NCBI GenBank assembly: GCA_016713725.1
Contig: JADJOO010000020.1
Coordinates: 32,928 to 96,927, forward strand
Direction of reading: 5' to 3'
Source: Pseudomonadota bacterium
GTDB lineage: Bacteria; Pseudomonadota; Gammaproteobacteria; Steroidobacterales; Steroidobacteraceae
Length of the DNA: 64,000 bases
The position numbers and the translations under genes are program-made. Position 1 is the first letter of the stretch, and each line of letters starts with the position of its first letter. Under the pieces are notes generated by a model. The model was given only the letters and a program-made list of their open reading frames with translations, was not told the DNA's origin and ran no database searches. Shown here one piece after another: positions 39,899-49,261 of this stretch.

Positions 39899-42535
39899 CG
39901 CGCACGCCCCAGGCCCCAGGCCAGTTCATGACCAGCGCGCAGCTGCGCGCGGCGTTCCTCGATTTTTTCAAGGATCGCGGCCACGCCGTCGTGCCGTCGA
40001 GCTCGCTCGTGCCCGGCAACGACCCGACGCTGCTCTTCACCAACGCGGGCATGGTCCAGTTCAAGGACCTCTTCCTTGGCAAGGAAAAGCGCACTTACGT
40101 TCGTGCCGCCACGTCGCAGCGTTGCGTCCGTGCGGGCGGGAAGCACAATGATCTCGACAACGTCGGCTTCACGGCGCGACACCACACGTTCTTCGAGATG
40201 CTCGGGAACTTCAGCTTCGGCGACTACTTCAAGCAGGACGCCATCCGCTTCGCCTGGGAGTTCATCACCGTCACGCTCGGCATTGCGCCGTCGAAACTCT
40301 GGGTCACCGTGTTCGACGAAGACGACAGGCGCCGCCGAAATCTGGCTGAATGAAATCGGCGTCGACCCCACGCGGCTCACGCGCATGGGCGCCAAGTCGA
40401 ATTTCTGGGCGATGGGCGACACGGGCCCTTGCGGTCCCTGCACCGAGATTTTCTACGACCACGGACCCGACGTAGCCGGCGGCCCGCCGGGTTCGCCCGA
40501 CGAGGACGGCGATCGCTACGTCGAGATCTGGAACCTCGTGTTCATGCAGTTCGACCGCTCGGCCGACGGCACGATGACGCCGCTGCCGAAGCCGTCGGTG
40601 GACACGGGTATGGGCCTCGAGCGTGTCGCCGCCGTCATGCAGGGCGTGCACAGCAACTACGAGATCGACCTGTTTCGCAACCTGATCGCTGCGGCAGCGA
40701 AAGCCACGGCTACCGGCGATCTCGCCTCGAACTCGCTGCGCGTAATCGCGGATCACGTGCGCGCCACGTCGTTCCTGATCGTAGACGGCGTGCTGCCGTC
40801 GAACGAAGGCCGCGGCTATGTGCTGCGCCGAATCATGCGCCGCGCGATCCGCCACGGCTTCATGCTCGGCCAGCGCCAGCCGTTCTTCCACACGCTGGTG
40901 AGAACGCTCGAGCAGGAGATGGGTGCCGCTTACCCGGAGCTGACTGCGCAGCGTGCGCACATCGAGAAGGTCATCCTGCAGGAGGAAGAGCGTTTCGCCG
41001 AAACGCTGGCGCAGGGCATGACGTTGCTCGACACCGCGATCGGCACGCTCGGCGGCAAGAAGGAAATTCCAGGTGAGACCGTGTTCCGCCTCTACGACAC
41101 CTTCGGCTTCCCGGTCGACCTCACCAACGACATCGCGCGCGAACGCGGTCTCTCGATCGACGAGCAGGGGTTCGAGGCCGCGATGAATGCGCAGCGCGCG
41201 ATGTCGCGTGCCGCCAGCAAGTTCAACGTCGACCAGCGTGGCGACATGAGCGTCGACAGCCAGACTTCGTTCGTCGGCTACGACGGCGAGACCGGCCAGG
41301 GCCGTGTCGTCGCGATGTTTCGCGGCAAGGACGTGGTCACCGAACTGCAGGCGGGGGAGGAGGGCCAGGTCGTCCTCGACGTCACGCCGTTCTACGCCGA
41401 GAGTGGCGGCCAGGTGGGTGACGTCGGCGAACTATCGACGTCCACTGCCCGCTTTGCTGTCACCGACACGCAGAAGCTAGGCAAGGCACACGTTCACGCA
41501 GGCAGGCTCGTGGCCGGCAGGCTGAAGGTCGGCGAAACGGTTGCTGCAACGGTGGATGCGATCCGCCGCGACGCGACTCGCGCAAATCACTCCGCCACGC
41601 ACCTGCTGCATGCGGCGTTGCGAGAAGTTCTGGGGGCACACGTTACCCAGAAGGGTTCACTGGTCGCACCCGACCGCTTGCGTTTCGATTTCTCGCATTA
41701 TTCGGGCGTCACGTCCGAGGAACTGCAGCGGGTCGAGGCGACCGTGAATGCGGAAGTGCGCAAGAACGCCGAAGCCGAAACGACGGTCATGGATTTCGAC
41801 GCCGCGGTGGCCGCGGGAGCAATGGCGCTGTTCGGCGAGAAGTACGAAGACAAGGTGCGCGTGTTGCGCATCGGTGCCTATTCCACCGAACTCTGCGGTG
41901 GCACGCATGTGCGCCGGTCCGGCGACATCGGGTTGTTCAAGATCGTGAGCGAAGGCGGCGTGGCCGCCGGTGTGCGTCGCATCGAAGCAGTCACCGGGAA
42001 AGGCGCCTACGATTACGTGGTCGCGACGGACCACAAGTTGCGTGATGTGGCTGGACTCGTTCGTGGCTCGCGCGACGATGTCGAAGACAAGGTCAGGCAA
42101 TTGCTGGACCGCGCACGCCGCATGGAAAAAGAGATCGCGCAGCTGAAGGAAAAGCTGGCGAGCGGCAGCGGTCGCGACATGGCAGCCGAAGCGCTCACGA
42201 TCGGAAACGGCGTGAAGCTCGTCGCCGCAAGCGTCGAAGGTGCGGATGCTGCTGCACTGCGCGTCGCCGTGGATCAGCTCAAGAGCAAGCTCGGCAGCGC
42301 GATCATCGTGCTGGGTTCATCCGCAGGCGAAGACAAAGTAGCGCTCATTGCAGGTGTCACTGACGACCTCACTTCGCGCGTGAAGGCGGGCGACATCGTC
42401 AATCACGTGGCGAAGCAGGTTGGAGGCAAAGGCGGCGGTCGCGCGGACCTGGCGCAGGCCGGTGGCACGCAGCCGGGCAACCTTGCCGCCGCACTGAAGG
42501 GTCTGGCGGCATGGCTCGCTCCGCAAGTGACCTGA
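39895..42535 (+). CDS. alaS: Alanyl-tRNA synthetase (frameshifted)
   Basis: About 878 residues. The first frame covers the aminoacylation N-terminus (FLDFFKDRGHAVVPSSSLVP, FTARHHTFFEMLGNFSFGDY) to near 40328. The second holds the rest: MGDTGPCGPCTEIFYDHG, the editing domain with HSATHLLHAAL and CGGTHVRRSGDIG, and the C-Ala domain (DLAQAGGTQPGN). One extra base near 40330 separates them. The zinc/editing histidines and cysteine are present. ATG 39895 overlaps recX; ATG 39928 is the alternative start. Confidence 0.95.
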
Positions 42536-42781
42536 TGCGCTGACGTTTCGCTCGCTGCGCGAACACGATTCGAAAGTTGTTTCTTTGGATGAGAAAGAAA
42601 ATTTTGCATCCAGAATGGCCGATTCCCGGGTGAGTCCGTACTGACTTTTGACCGCGCGCGGCGTATCGTGCGCCCACGGAAAAGTCATGCATTTTTATGC
42701 ACATACGCTGCCGCATGTGGATTCCGGGATGAAGGGACTCAGGTCCTGCGCGTACACAGCCAGGCTGGCCAGGAGATGTGC

Positions 42782-43042
42782 ATGTTGATACTCACGCGAC
42801 GTGTAGGTGAGACCGTCATGATCGGCAACGACGTGACCGTTACCGTGCTCGGCGTCAAAGGCAACCAGGTCCGCATCGGCGTAAACGCGCCGCGCGACGT
42901 GGCTGTCCACCGCGAAGAGATCTTCGAGCGCATCAAGCGCGAAGAGCAGGACGGCGGCGCGTCGGTTGCACGTCCTGCCGCTGCACGAACGAACGGCAAC
43001 GGCCATGCCGCCAATGGCATGGATAACGAACCGTATCCCTGA
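42782..43042 (+). CDS. csrA: Carbon storage regulator CsrA with long C-terminal tail
   Basis: An 86-residue RNA-binding global regulator; the first 55 residues (MLILTRRVGETVMIGNDVTV onward, with the RNA-binding VHREE near 42-46) are canonical. The family norm is about 61 residues; here a 25-residue hydrophilic Ala/Asn/Gly-rich tail is added. AGGAG at 42771-42775 lies 6 bases before the ATG. The location after alaS and before tRNA-Ser/tRNA-Arg matches E. coli. Confidence 0.95.
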   Translation: MLILTRRVGETVMIGNDVTVTVLGVKGNQVRIGVNAPRDVAVHREEIFERIKREEQDGGASVARPAAARTNGNGHAANGMDNEPYP

Positions 43043-43137
43043 CGAACTTACCCCTGCGTCCACTGACTGGCCATTTTCCGGCCCCAAGCTTTACGGGGCG
43101 GCTCAGGACGTTTATCCTTCGCGGCTCTCCTAAAAAC

Positions 43138-43228
43138 GGAGAGATGGCCGAGTGGTCGAAGGCGCGCCCCTGCTAAGGGCGTAGAGGTCAAAAGCCCTTC
43201 GAGGGTTCGAATCCCTCTCTCTCCGCCA
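43138..43228 (+). tRNA. tRNA-Ser (GCU)
   Basis: A 91-base class II tRNA: acceptor arms GGAGAGA and TCTCTCC, discriminator G, encoded CCA, long variable arm (GTAGAGGTCAAAAGCCCTTC) and T loop GGTTCGAATCC. The anticodon loop CTGCTAA gives anticodon GCU, reading AGC and AGU serine codons. Confidence 0.97.
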
Positions 43229-43245
43229 GGACGTTCATAAAGAAC

Positions 43246-43322
43246 GCGCCCGTAGCTCAGTTGGATAGAGCGTCTGGCTACGAACCAGAAGGTCGGGAGT
43301 TCGAATCTCTCCGGGCGCACCA
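43246..43322 (+). tRNA. tRNA-Arg (ACG)
   Basis: A 77-base tRNA with acceptor GCGCCCG / CGGGCGC, discriminator A and encoded CCA. The D arm (AGCTCAGTTGGATAGAGC) and T loop (GTTCGAAT) are normal. The anticodon loop CTACGAA gives ACG (edited to ICG), reading CGN arginine codons. It lies 17 bases after tRNA-Ser, so both come from one transcript. Confidence 0.97.
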
Positions 43323-43333
43323 GTGAAATGTAG

Positions 43334-43364
43334 AAGGGGTACCCCGTCAGGGGTACCCCTTTTT
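43334..43364 (+). terminator. Rho-independent terminator of the tRNA operon
   Basis: Stem AAGGGGTACCCC / GGGGTACCCCTT with loop GTCA, followed by three further T. It starts 12 bases after the CCA end of tRNA-Arg. Confidence 0.85.
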
Positions 43365-43517
43365 CAATTCACGGTTTGGCGCGGGCGTGTGCCACATCGT
43401 GCCGAAAAAACCATGGCAGTGGCGGCCGCGGCCACGATTGCAGTTCCCGTCGCGTGCAGCGACGAGTTAAGCAGCGATGGCCATTCATCCTATTTGGAAT
43501 CATCAGCGTCCGGCTTC

Positions 43518-43751
43518 CTAACATGGCGCTGCGCACTCATCGCCCCGAATCAGCCATCGCCCGTCGTTGCACGTCATCAGCTTGTTTTCCTGGCAGTGCC
43601 AGGAACCGTCGGAGTACTCAAGCCCGGCATACGAACAGAGTTTCTTCGGTTCAGCTAACGGCTTAACTTCTTCTTGTGCGGTTTGTGCAGTACCGATACT
43701 GACCATGAAAAAAGTCATGAAAACAGCCGTAGCCGAAACGATGAATTTCAT
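43518..43751 (-). CDS. Small secreted cysteine-rich protein
   Basis: 77 residues: a strong signal peptide (VSATAVFMTFFMVSIGTAQ) then a short domain with five cysteines (39, 53, 61, 73, 77) around CSYAGLEYSDGSWHC and CNDGRWLIRGDEC. The pattern suggests a disulphide-bonded periplasmic or secreted peptide, perhaps DUF1496-like. It is the first gene after the tRNA terminator and is oriented toward it. Confidence 0.6.
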   Translation of the reverse strand: MKFIVSATAVFMTFFMVSIGTAQTAQEEVKPLAEPKKLCSYAGLEYSDGSWHCQENKLMTCNDGRWLIRGDECAAPC

Positions 43752-43916
43752 AAACTACTCTTTCTGCCCAGAGCGACTGCCCGATTCTAATCAGATGCCA
43801 GATACAGGACATAGTCCTGCAGCACGACGAGTCAGTAGTTTTTTCTGCTGCCGACACCAGACGTCCGGGACAGGTCAGGCGGAATCCACCGCGGCGCCGC
43901 ATCGCGTGCCAACCGA

Positions 43917-44171
43917 CTACGCCAGCAGTGAACGCTGGTCCGGATTCCAATGGGCAAGCTCCAACGCCACTTGGCCGATGCCAAGCCCGCGTAGCCACTT
44001 CGCGGCCGAGTCGATGCTCTGCCACGTGCGAACCGCACCCTTGTCGGTTTCGATGACGAAGCTGCGCCCCGGTGCGTCGACTTCGATGTGCAGGCGTGAA
44101 CCATTGGCGACGATGCGGGCGCGCTTGACGGCCGATGCCTCGATCAGCGTCTGCAGCGCCTTCCTATTCAT
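43917..44171 (-). CDS. Hypothetical protein paired with a ribbon-helix-helix gene
   Basis: 84 residues beginning MNRKALQTLIEASAVKRARI, with a beta-rich middle (HIEVDAPGRSFVIETDKGAV) and a C-terminal helical part. The start overlaps the end of the upstream ribbon-helix-helix gene by 8 bases (ATGAATAG), so they form an operon. A small protein coupled to a ribbon-helix-helix regulator could be a toxin-antitoxin-like or plasmid-type maintenance pair, but no known toxin motif is visible. Confidence 0.55.
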   Translation of the reverse strand: MNRKALQTLIEASAVKRARIVANGSRLHIEVDAPGRSFVIETDKGAVRTWQSIDSAAKWLRGLGIGQVALELAHWNPDQRSLLA

Positions 44172-44358
44172 CGCCGCCACCCAGCGTCAGCACCTGCTGC
44201 TCGGGTATGGATATTCCGTGCTCCTCACAGTGGCGACGGATCATGACCTCGATGAGGTTCGCGATGGACCGGTGATCGTCGGCGGCCGCGATCCTCAGGG
44301 CCTCCTTCAGGGCGGGGTCGATGCGGAGATTGAGCGTTGCGACCTTGGTGGCGACCAT
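44164..44358 (-). CDS. Ribbon-helix-helix (CopG/Arc-like) DNA-binding protein
   Basis: 64 residues starting MVATKVATLNLRIDPALKEA: a single beta strand (ATLNLRID) followed by two helices, the ribbon-helix-helix fold that dimerises and binds DNA through the strand. It is typical of plasmid copy-control and antitoxin repressors. It is the first gene of a two-gene operon. Confidence 0.68.
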   Translation of the reverse strand: MVATKVATLNLRIDPALKEALRIAAADDHRSIANLIEVMIRRHCEEHGISIPEQQVLTLGGGDE

Positions 44359-44515
44359 GGACCTGTTCCCGAAAAAGTAACGTTAATGTAACGCAGTATG
44401 CGTCCAATAGGGGTGACTCACCAGAGGCCGATGACCGCGTCCTGCAGCGCCTACGGTCCGGGCCCACTGGGCGCATACACCGGCGTGGGCCCGGACTTGC
44501 CCAGGGGTCGCCGTC

Positions 44516-44890
44516 ATGGAGATCGTCAACGTCAACCGGGCGCCGGTGCTGACCTTGTGGGCCGCGGGGGTGTTCCCGGTGGCGCTGCTGGGGCGTGCTG
44601 TGCCGGTGCTGCATACGGACGAGGGCCTGCGTGCCGTCGGCAAAGACCAGGAGCCCGTGAGTCCTGCGAGCGTCGAGAAACATCTCCGATCGAAGTTCGG
44701 TGCGACGTTACCCCACGTACGCGCGGCGATGGAGACGCTCACGATGTCAAGGTCACCCGAAGTACTCGCGGACGACGCGTTCCGCCTGTACGAGGGGTTC
44801 AGGCCGGCCATACCCGCAGGCGAATCGGGCTGGGGTGCGAAAGGCGCACTTCGCCCGGCAACAATTCTCCGCATGGCCCAAGCGAATTAG
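44516..44890 (+). CDS. Conserved hypothetical protein, possibly shortened internally
   Basis: 124 residues starting MEIVNVNRAPVLTLWAA; the C-terminal half (SPASVEKHLRSKFG, FRLYEGFRPAIPAGESGWGA) is compact and protein-like. The N-terminal sequence recalls a larger uncharacterised bacterial family, in which about 50 residues would lie between LTLWAA and RAVPVLHTDEGLR. If so, the gene here has lost an internal part. That comparison is from memory and uncertain. Confidence 0.45.
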   Translation: MEIVNVNRAPVLTLWAAGVFPVALLGRAVPVLHTDEGLRAVGKDQEPVSPASVEKHLRSKFGATLPHVRAAMETLTMSRSPEVLADDAFRLYEGFRPAIPAGESGWGAKGALRPATILRMAQAN

Positions 44891-45163
44891 CGGGACGTAT
44901 TCAACACCTGCGTCCTCGACGGCTTCCTCACCCTCTGGGTCCAGACGCAGTTCGATGTCACGTGCCGGCGCGCCGAGGTGCTCGACTACTTCGATGACCG
45001 GTTCCTGCTCAATGAGCGCCGTCGTCGGGGGATTGTCCAAGTGGTACGCGTCTGAACGGGCCCCACCGTGGAGCTTGCCCAGCATCCATACTCCGCAACT
45101 TCCGATACCGAAAGAGTCGCTATAGAGGCATTTTGAACACTTGAGCCCCGGAGCGCTTACCTC
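44891..45163. other. Stretch without a confident gene
   Basis: The minus strand is open from 45199 to 44753 (DNPPTTALIEQEPVIEVVEH in its middle), but the downstream half is only the antisense of the gene ending at 44890 and no family is recognised. No repeats or RNA genes are seen. Confidence 0.3.
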
Positions 45164-45614
45164 ATGACAACGCCCGTTGATCCCAGTGACATCCTCCACA
45201 TCATCCAGGCGTCCGTCGCCCCGGTGGTGTTGATCTCCGGCGTCGGGCTGCTATTGCTCACGCTCACGGCGCGCCTCGGGCGCATTGTCGATCGCACGCG
45301 TCTGGTGGCAGGGGAGCTGCGCTGCGCCGGCCGGGGAGGGCGCTGGGATTCGCACCCAGCTCGAGATTCTTCGGCGCCGCGCGCGCCTGATTCGCATGGC
45401 CGTGGGCCTGTCCGCCTCCGCGGTGGGCAACATCGGCATTCTGATCACGGTCCTGTTCCTGGGGCTGCTGTTCGGCTGGGATGTGGGCTACGCCTGCGCT
45501 GCGTTGTTCATTGCCTCGATGGGCTGCCTCGTGGCAGCGATGCTGGTGTTTGTCACGGAGCTCTTCTCCTCGCTGACTGCGCTCGAGCTGACGACAGAGC
45601 CGCCGCCCAGGTGA
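45164..45614 (+). CDS. DUF2721 family membrane protein (frameshifted)
   Basis: Starts MTTPVDPSDILHIIQASVAP; the first helix (VVLISGVGLLLLTLTARLGR) and RIVDRTRLVAGELR are typical of DUF2721. After about 45325 the frame changes to GIRTQLEILRRRARLIRMAV and two further transmembrane helices to PPPR. About 150 residues in all. It is an inner-membrane protein of unknown role. Confidence 0.72.
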
Positions 45615-45863
45615 GCAGTTGTTCACCCTGGCCCGTCACGTCGGAAACCGGCGGTCGCGCATGCAGGAGCCCACAGGCGAGAATGCCCGGATTACAAACC
45701 CAAGACCCCACCAGCGACGATCCGCTCCCAATCCCAAGCGACAGATCTATCAATCCCTCGACGGATCCGAACGGCATCGGCCCGCGCTTTGCATCACTCA
45801 CGATCTTCGAAGTGGGGGCTGTCGGGGTTGACTGTCCCGCGACGATAATCACAGAGTCCAGCC

Positions 45864-47161
45864 ATGACTGAATCTGCAGCCCGCCCCAGCAACGTCCGCT
45901 GGCGCATTCTTGCCATCCTGGTTTTCGTCAGTTTTGTCTCTTACCTGCTGCGCGGCACCTGCCCATTGCCGGTCCGGCCATGGTGGACGACCTGCAACTG
46001 ACGGAAATCCAGTGGGGCTGGATCCTGGCAGCCTTTCCGTTGGGCTATGCGTTGTTCCAGTTTCCAGGTGGGTACTGGGGTGATCGCAAAGGGCCAAGGT
46101 TCACCATGGCGGTCATTACGATCGCCTGGGGAGTGTTGATCGCCGTCACCAGCCTGACGCCAGCCCGGGATGTTGCTCCGGTCTACGTAGTCATTGGCTT
46201 TCTGTTGACCATCCAGTTCCTGGTAGGCATGTCCCATGCGCCAGTGTTTCCCATTATGGTCTCGGCGATTGAACGCTGGTTTCCACCCGGTGGCTGGGCA
46301 CTTCCCAATGGCTTGACCAGCGCCGGTTTGACGGTAGGCCTGGCCGTCACCGCTTCTGCCTTGCCCTGGCTGATTGGTCAGTATGGCTGGCGCATCGGTT
46401 TCCTGGCGCTGGCGCCATTCGCCATCATCGCCGGTGCTTTGTGGTGGTGGTACTCGCGAGACAATCCTGCCGATCATCACGCGATAAACGCTGCCGAAGT
46501 GGCCTTAATCCAGTCTCCAGCCGGTCAATCTTCATCTGCCGAATGCTTCGAACCGGCCTGGCGTCGTGTGCTCAAGAACCGCGATGCCCTGTTCGTGATG
46601 CTCAGCTATTCATCCATGAATTTCGTTTTCTATGTGGTGTTCAGCTGGGGCTATTACTACATGGTGACGGTGCGTGGCATGGGTGCCCAGGAAGCTGGCT
46701 TCCTGACCTCGGCGCAATGGCTGGCCGGAGCTGCCGGTGCGTTGTCCGGTGGCTGGTTGGGCGACAGGCTGTGTCACACCATGGGCGTGCGCTGGGGATG
46801 TCGCATGCCAATCGTGATTGGCTGCAGCGTGTCTGCCTTGCTGTTGATCGGCGTAGCCTTGCATCCCAATGCCTACGTGGCTGCATTCATGTTGGGCGCC
46901 TGTTTCTTCTTCAATCAGTTCACCGAGGGTGCATTCGCGGCCAACGGTGCGGCGATCGGCGGCCGCCATGCGGGTTCAGTTTATGGCCTGTTCAATACGG
47001 GCGCCAACATGATGGGATTTGTGAATGCCATAGTTTTGTCAGCCATCGCTGCCATGCTGGGCTGGAAGATCGCCATGGCAACCGGGGCCGTCTTCGCGCT
47101 GCTATCGGTGGTCTTTATCCTGTTCTCGCGAGCAGACATGCAGATAGACCAGGCTGACTGA
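45864..47161 (+). CDS. MFS transporter, anion:cation symporter type (frameshifted)
   Basis: About 432 residues with 12 predicted helices. The N-terminus MTESAARPSNVRWRILAILV to LLRGT is in one frame; one missing C near 45959 would join it to LPIAGPAMVDDLQLTEIQWG in the other. The loop PGGYWGDRKGPR is the MFS signature between helices 2 and 3. The first-helix sequence and the overall form are closest to the sugar-acid/organic-anion ACS group. It would act in the inner membrane, driven by the proton gradient. The base composition is visibly poorer in GC than the neighbours, which may mean transfer. Confidence 0.8.
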
Positions 47162-47239
47162 GGTTCACCCTCGCCTGCGCCTGTTACGCTACAAACAGGA
47201 CCGTTCAATTTTCCTGTCCTTCCAGGGAGAGGCCACGCC

Positions 47240-48010
47240 ATGATCCTCCGCCGCGTCATCGCCCATTTCAGGAAGCAGGAATGGACGGCGATCGGCATCG
47301 ATCTGGTCATAGTCGTCGTCGGCGTTTTCATCGGTATCCAGGTATCAAACTGGAACACGGCCCGCACCGATGCAGCGCGGGCGGACGGCTATCTTGAACG
47401 CTTGCGCGACGATCTCCTGACCGATGTCAGCGAGCTTGAGGCGCGCCGAATCTACTGGCGCAGCGTCGCCGTCTACGGCGCGACGGCGGCTGCTTTTGCG
47501 GAGTCAGGCGCTCTCGTCGATGGCTCGAAATGGAAGACCATGCTCGCGTTCTTCCAGGCGAGCCAGATCTGGCGATTTGCGCCGAGCGAGGTGGCGTTTC
47601 GGGAATTGACCGGCGCCGGCGAGCTCGGACTGATCCGAAATGCACGCCTGCGCGCTGAGCTCTCGCAGTATTACAACGACATCGACACGCGCCGTCGCGT
47701 AGGGGTCTATCAGTTCATCCCCCCCTATCGCGAGAGCGTTCGAGGCGCGACGCCGATGCCTGTCGCGCGCCACATCATCGAGCACTGCCATTCGCAAGGA
47801 CCGCTGAATCAGCGCCTGCTCGATTGTGACGCGCCCATCGACGAGGAAACTGCCGGGGCGATCCTCGACGGCTATCTCGCACGGCCGGGTCTCGTCGACC
47901 AGTTGCGCTACTGGGTGACCAGCCTTGAACTAGTTGACCAGTCGGCGTTGTTCGACAGCCGCGCAGCGCAGGATCTCGCCGAGGAGATCGCACGGGAGTT
48001 GAAACGATAG
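47240..48010 (+). CDS. DUF6090-like membrane protein, copy 2
   Basis: 256 residues starting MILRRVIAHFRKQEWTAIGI with one transmembrane helix (about 18-38), closely matching the protein at 28981-29715 in the first 45 residues; the rest diverges. A ribosome site AGGGAGAGG precedes ATG 47240. The soluble part is helical with no recognised motif and probably faces the periplasm. Confidence 0.7.
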   Translation: MILRRVIAHFRKQEWTAIGIDLVIVVVGVFIGIQVSNWNTARTDAARADGYLERLRDDLLTDVSELEARRIYWRSVAVYGATAAAFAESGALVDGSKWKTMLAFFQASQIWRFAPSEVAFRELTGAGELGLIRNARLRAELSQYYNDIDTRRRVGVYQFIPPYRESVRGATPMPVARHIIEHCHSQGPLNQRLLDCDAPIDEETAGAILDGYLARPGLVDQLRYWVTSLELVDQSALFDSRAAQDLAEEIARELKR

Positions 48011-48317
48011 CAGCGACGATAACGACGAGTGGCGGCACAGCGTCGCTGCATGCCCATCGAGGCGCTGCGGACCCTGAGTGAAAATCAATCCGCTCGGTCG
48101 TCCGCCTTGGTCAACTGGGCATGGGTCCAACCAGACCAGGCCTCGCGACTCCTGCACAACCCCGGGACGCGACCGCGTCGGCGCGTCAACCTTTTGCCGC
48201 GTGTCGCGTTACTTGTTCCGTGAGCCCAGGAATGTGGCCTCGATCGAGACCCGCAGCGGCGGAGCGTCGACTGTTTCAGGCCGGGCCAGGAGTCCGGGAA
48301 AATGGAGGATCATCCAC
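48011..48317. other. Intergenic stretch without a recognised gene
   Basis: Short open frames exist on the plus strand (for example 48029-48223), but none resembles a known protein and none has a convincing ribosome site. No repeats, RNA gene or terminator is seen. The promoter of the next gene should lie here. Confidence 0.35.
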
Positions 48318-49261
48318 GTGAAGACCCGAATGTCATTGGCGGCTGCCATACTTTGCTGTAGCAGTGCCTCGATCGTGCCAATGGTGGCCGGTGCGGACTC
48401 GTGGGAGGTGCGGCGCGAGATGCGTGAAGGCGTACGCAGCGTCGACATCGAAAAGCGCGAGGCATCCCGCGAAATACAGCGCTGCAAGACCCGCGACTGC
48501 GTATTACGTGAGGTGCGCGAAGGCCAGCGTGAAGCCGGGGCCCCCCCGGCGGCCCGGGGCCGGGGGGGGGGGGGGGGGTTCCGCTGGGTTGGGGGGGGGG
48601 GTGGTGGTTCTTTGGGGGGTTCCCGCTGCTTGGGTTTTTTTGGGGGGGGCTTTGGCCCCCCCTCCGCCCCCGGGGTGCCCTTTTTTCGCGCTCGGGCCAA
48701 CCCCCCGGCTCTTTCCGCGCCCTCCCCTTTTTTTCCCCCCCCCCCGGGTGGGGGCCCAGACCTCCGCCCCTCCCCTTTCCTTCCCTTCCCGTTTGCCCCC
48801 CCCCCCTTCCCCCCTGCGGGGGGCTTTGCGTGGGTTTTTGTTTTTTTTTTCTTTTTTTTAATCGTGAACGTCGCGAGGCGCGCAACGAAATTCGCGGGGA
48901 GCGGGCCGAAAATTACTCTCAACCGGCACGGTACAACCGCGGCGCCCGCAATTACGGCGTCGGTCGGTACTATGGCTCCCACTACAGCAACAGCGATGCG
49001 CACTACCATCCGGGCGGCCGATACTGTCGCGACGGCCGCCACATCGCGCATCTGCGTGATAGCTATTACCGTAACGACCGGCGCTGGTACCGGGACGGGA
49101 GGTACTGGAACGAGCACGACTACGTGGGGCGATATTACGGCGGCCGGAACCGTCATCGTGACAACAATGACAATGATGATGATCTTGTGCGAGGTATCGT
49201 CATCGGGGCCGCGGTGGTTGGCGTGATCGCGGCGATCCACGAGGCGAATGACAGCGACTGA
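48318..49261 (+). CDS. Secreted charged/repetitive protein, interrupted by a homopolymer tract
   Basis: The N-terminus has a signal peptide (MSLAAAILCCSSASIVPMVA) and a helical, highly charged part (EVRREMREGVRSVDIEKREA and further). After about 48540 the readable protein stops in a 320-base homopolymer tract and resumes near 48860 in another frame as RERREARNEIRGERAENYSQ. It then gives a tyrosine/arginine/glycine-rich segment (GRYYGSHYSNSDAHYHPGGR) ending with a membrane-like VRGIVIGAAVVGVIAAIHEA. GTG 48318 has GGAGGA 8 bases upstream. It resembles RcnB-like or YXWGXW-type surface proteins in composition only. The real centre of the gene is unknown. Confidence 0.5.
48541..48859. other. A-depleted homopolymer tract (probable artefact)
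   Basis: About 320 bases consist almost only of runs of G, C and T: a G run of about 18, many runs of 6-12 G, C or T, and only four A. Flanking sequence on both sides is normal and reads as one protein. This composition is unlike anything else in the window and breaks the coding frame. It is best explained as low-quality sequence or a poor gap fill. Confidence 0.75.

Noticed and set aside
40300..40360. Programmed frameshift in alaS and in other split genes
   Set aside because: There is no shared slippery heptamer or stimulatory structure, the shifts go in both directions and affect unrelated genes; errors explain them better.
43048..43320. Open frame across the two tRNA genes on the minus strand (GERGIRTLEG type)
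   Set aside because: This is the well-known false protein produced by translating tRNA-Ser and tRNA-Arg sequence.
48541..48859. Homopolymer tract as a coding repeat or regulatory element
   Set aside because: Predicted peptides are plain Gly/Pro/Phe runs, both frames around it are broken, and the composition changes abruptly at both edges.
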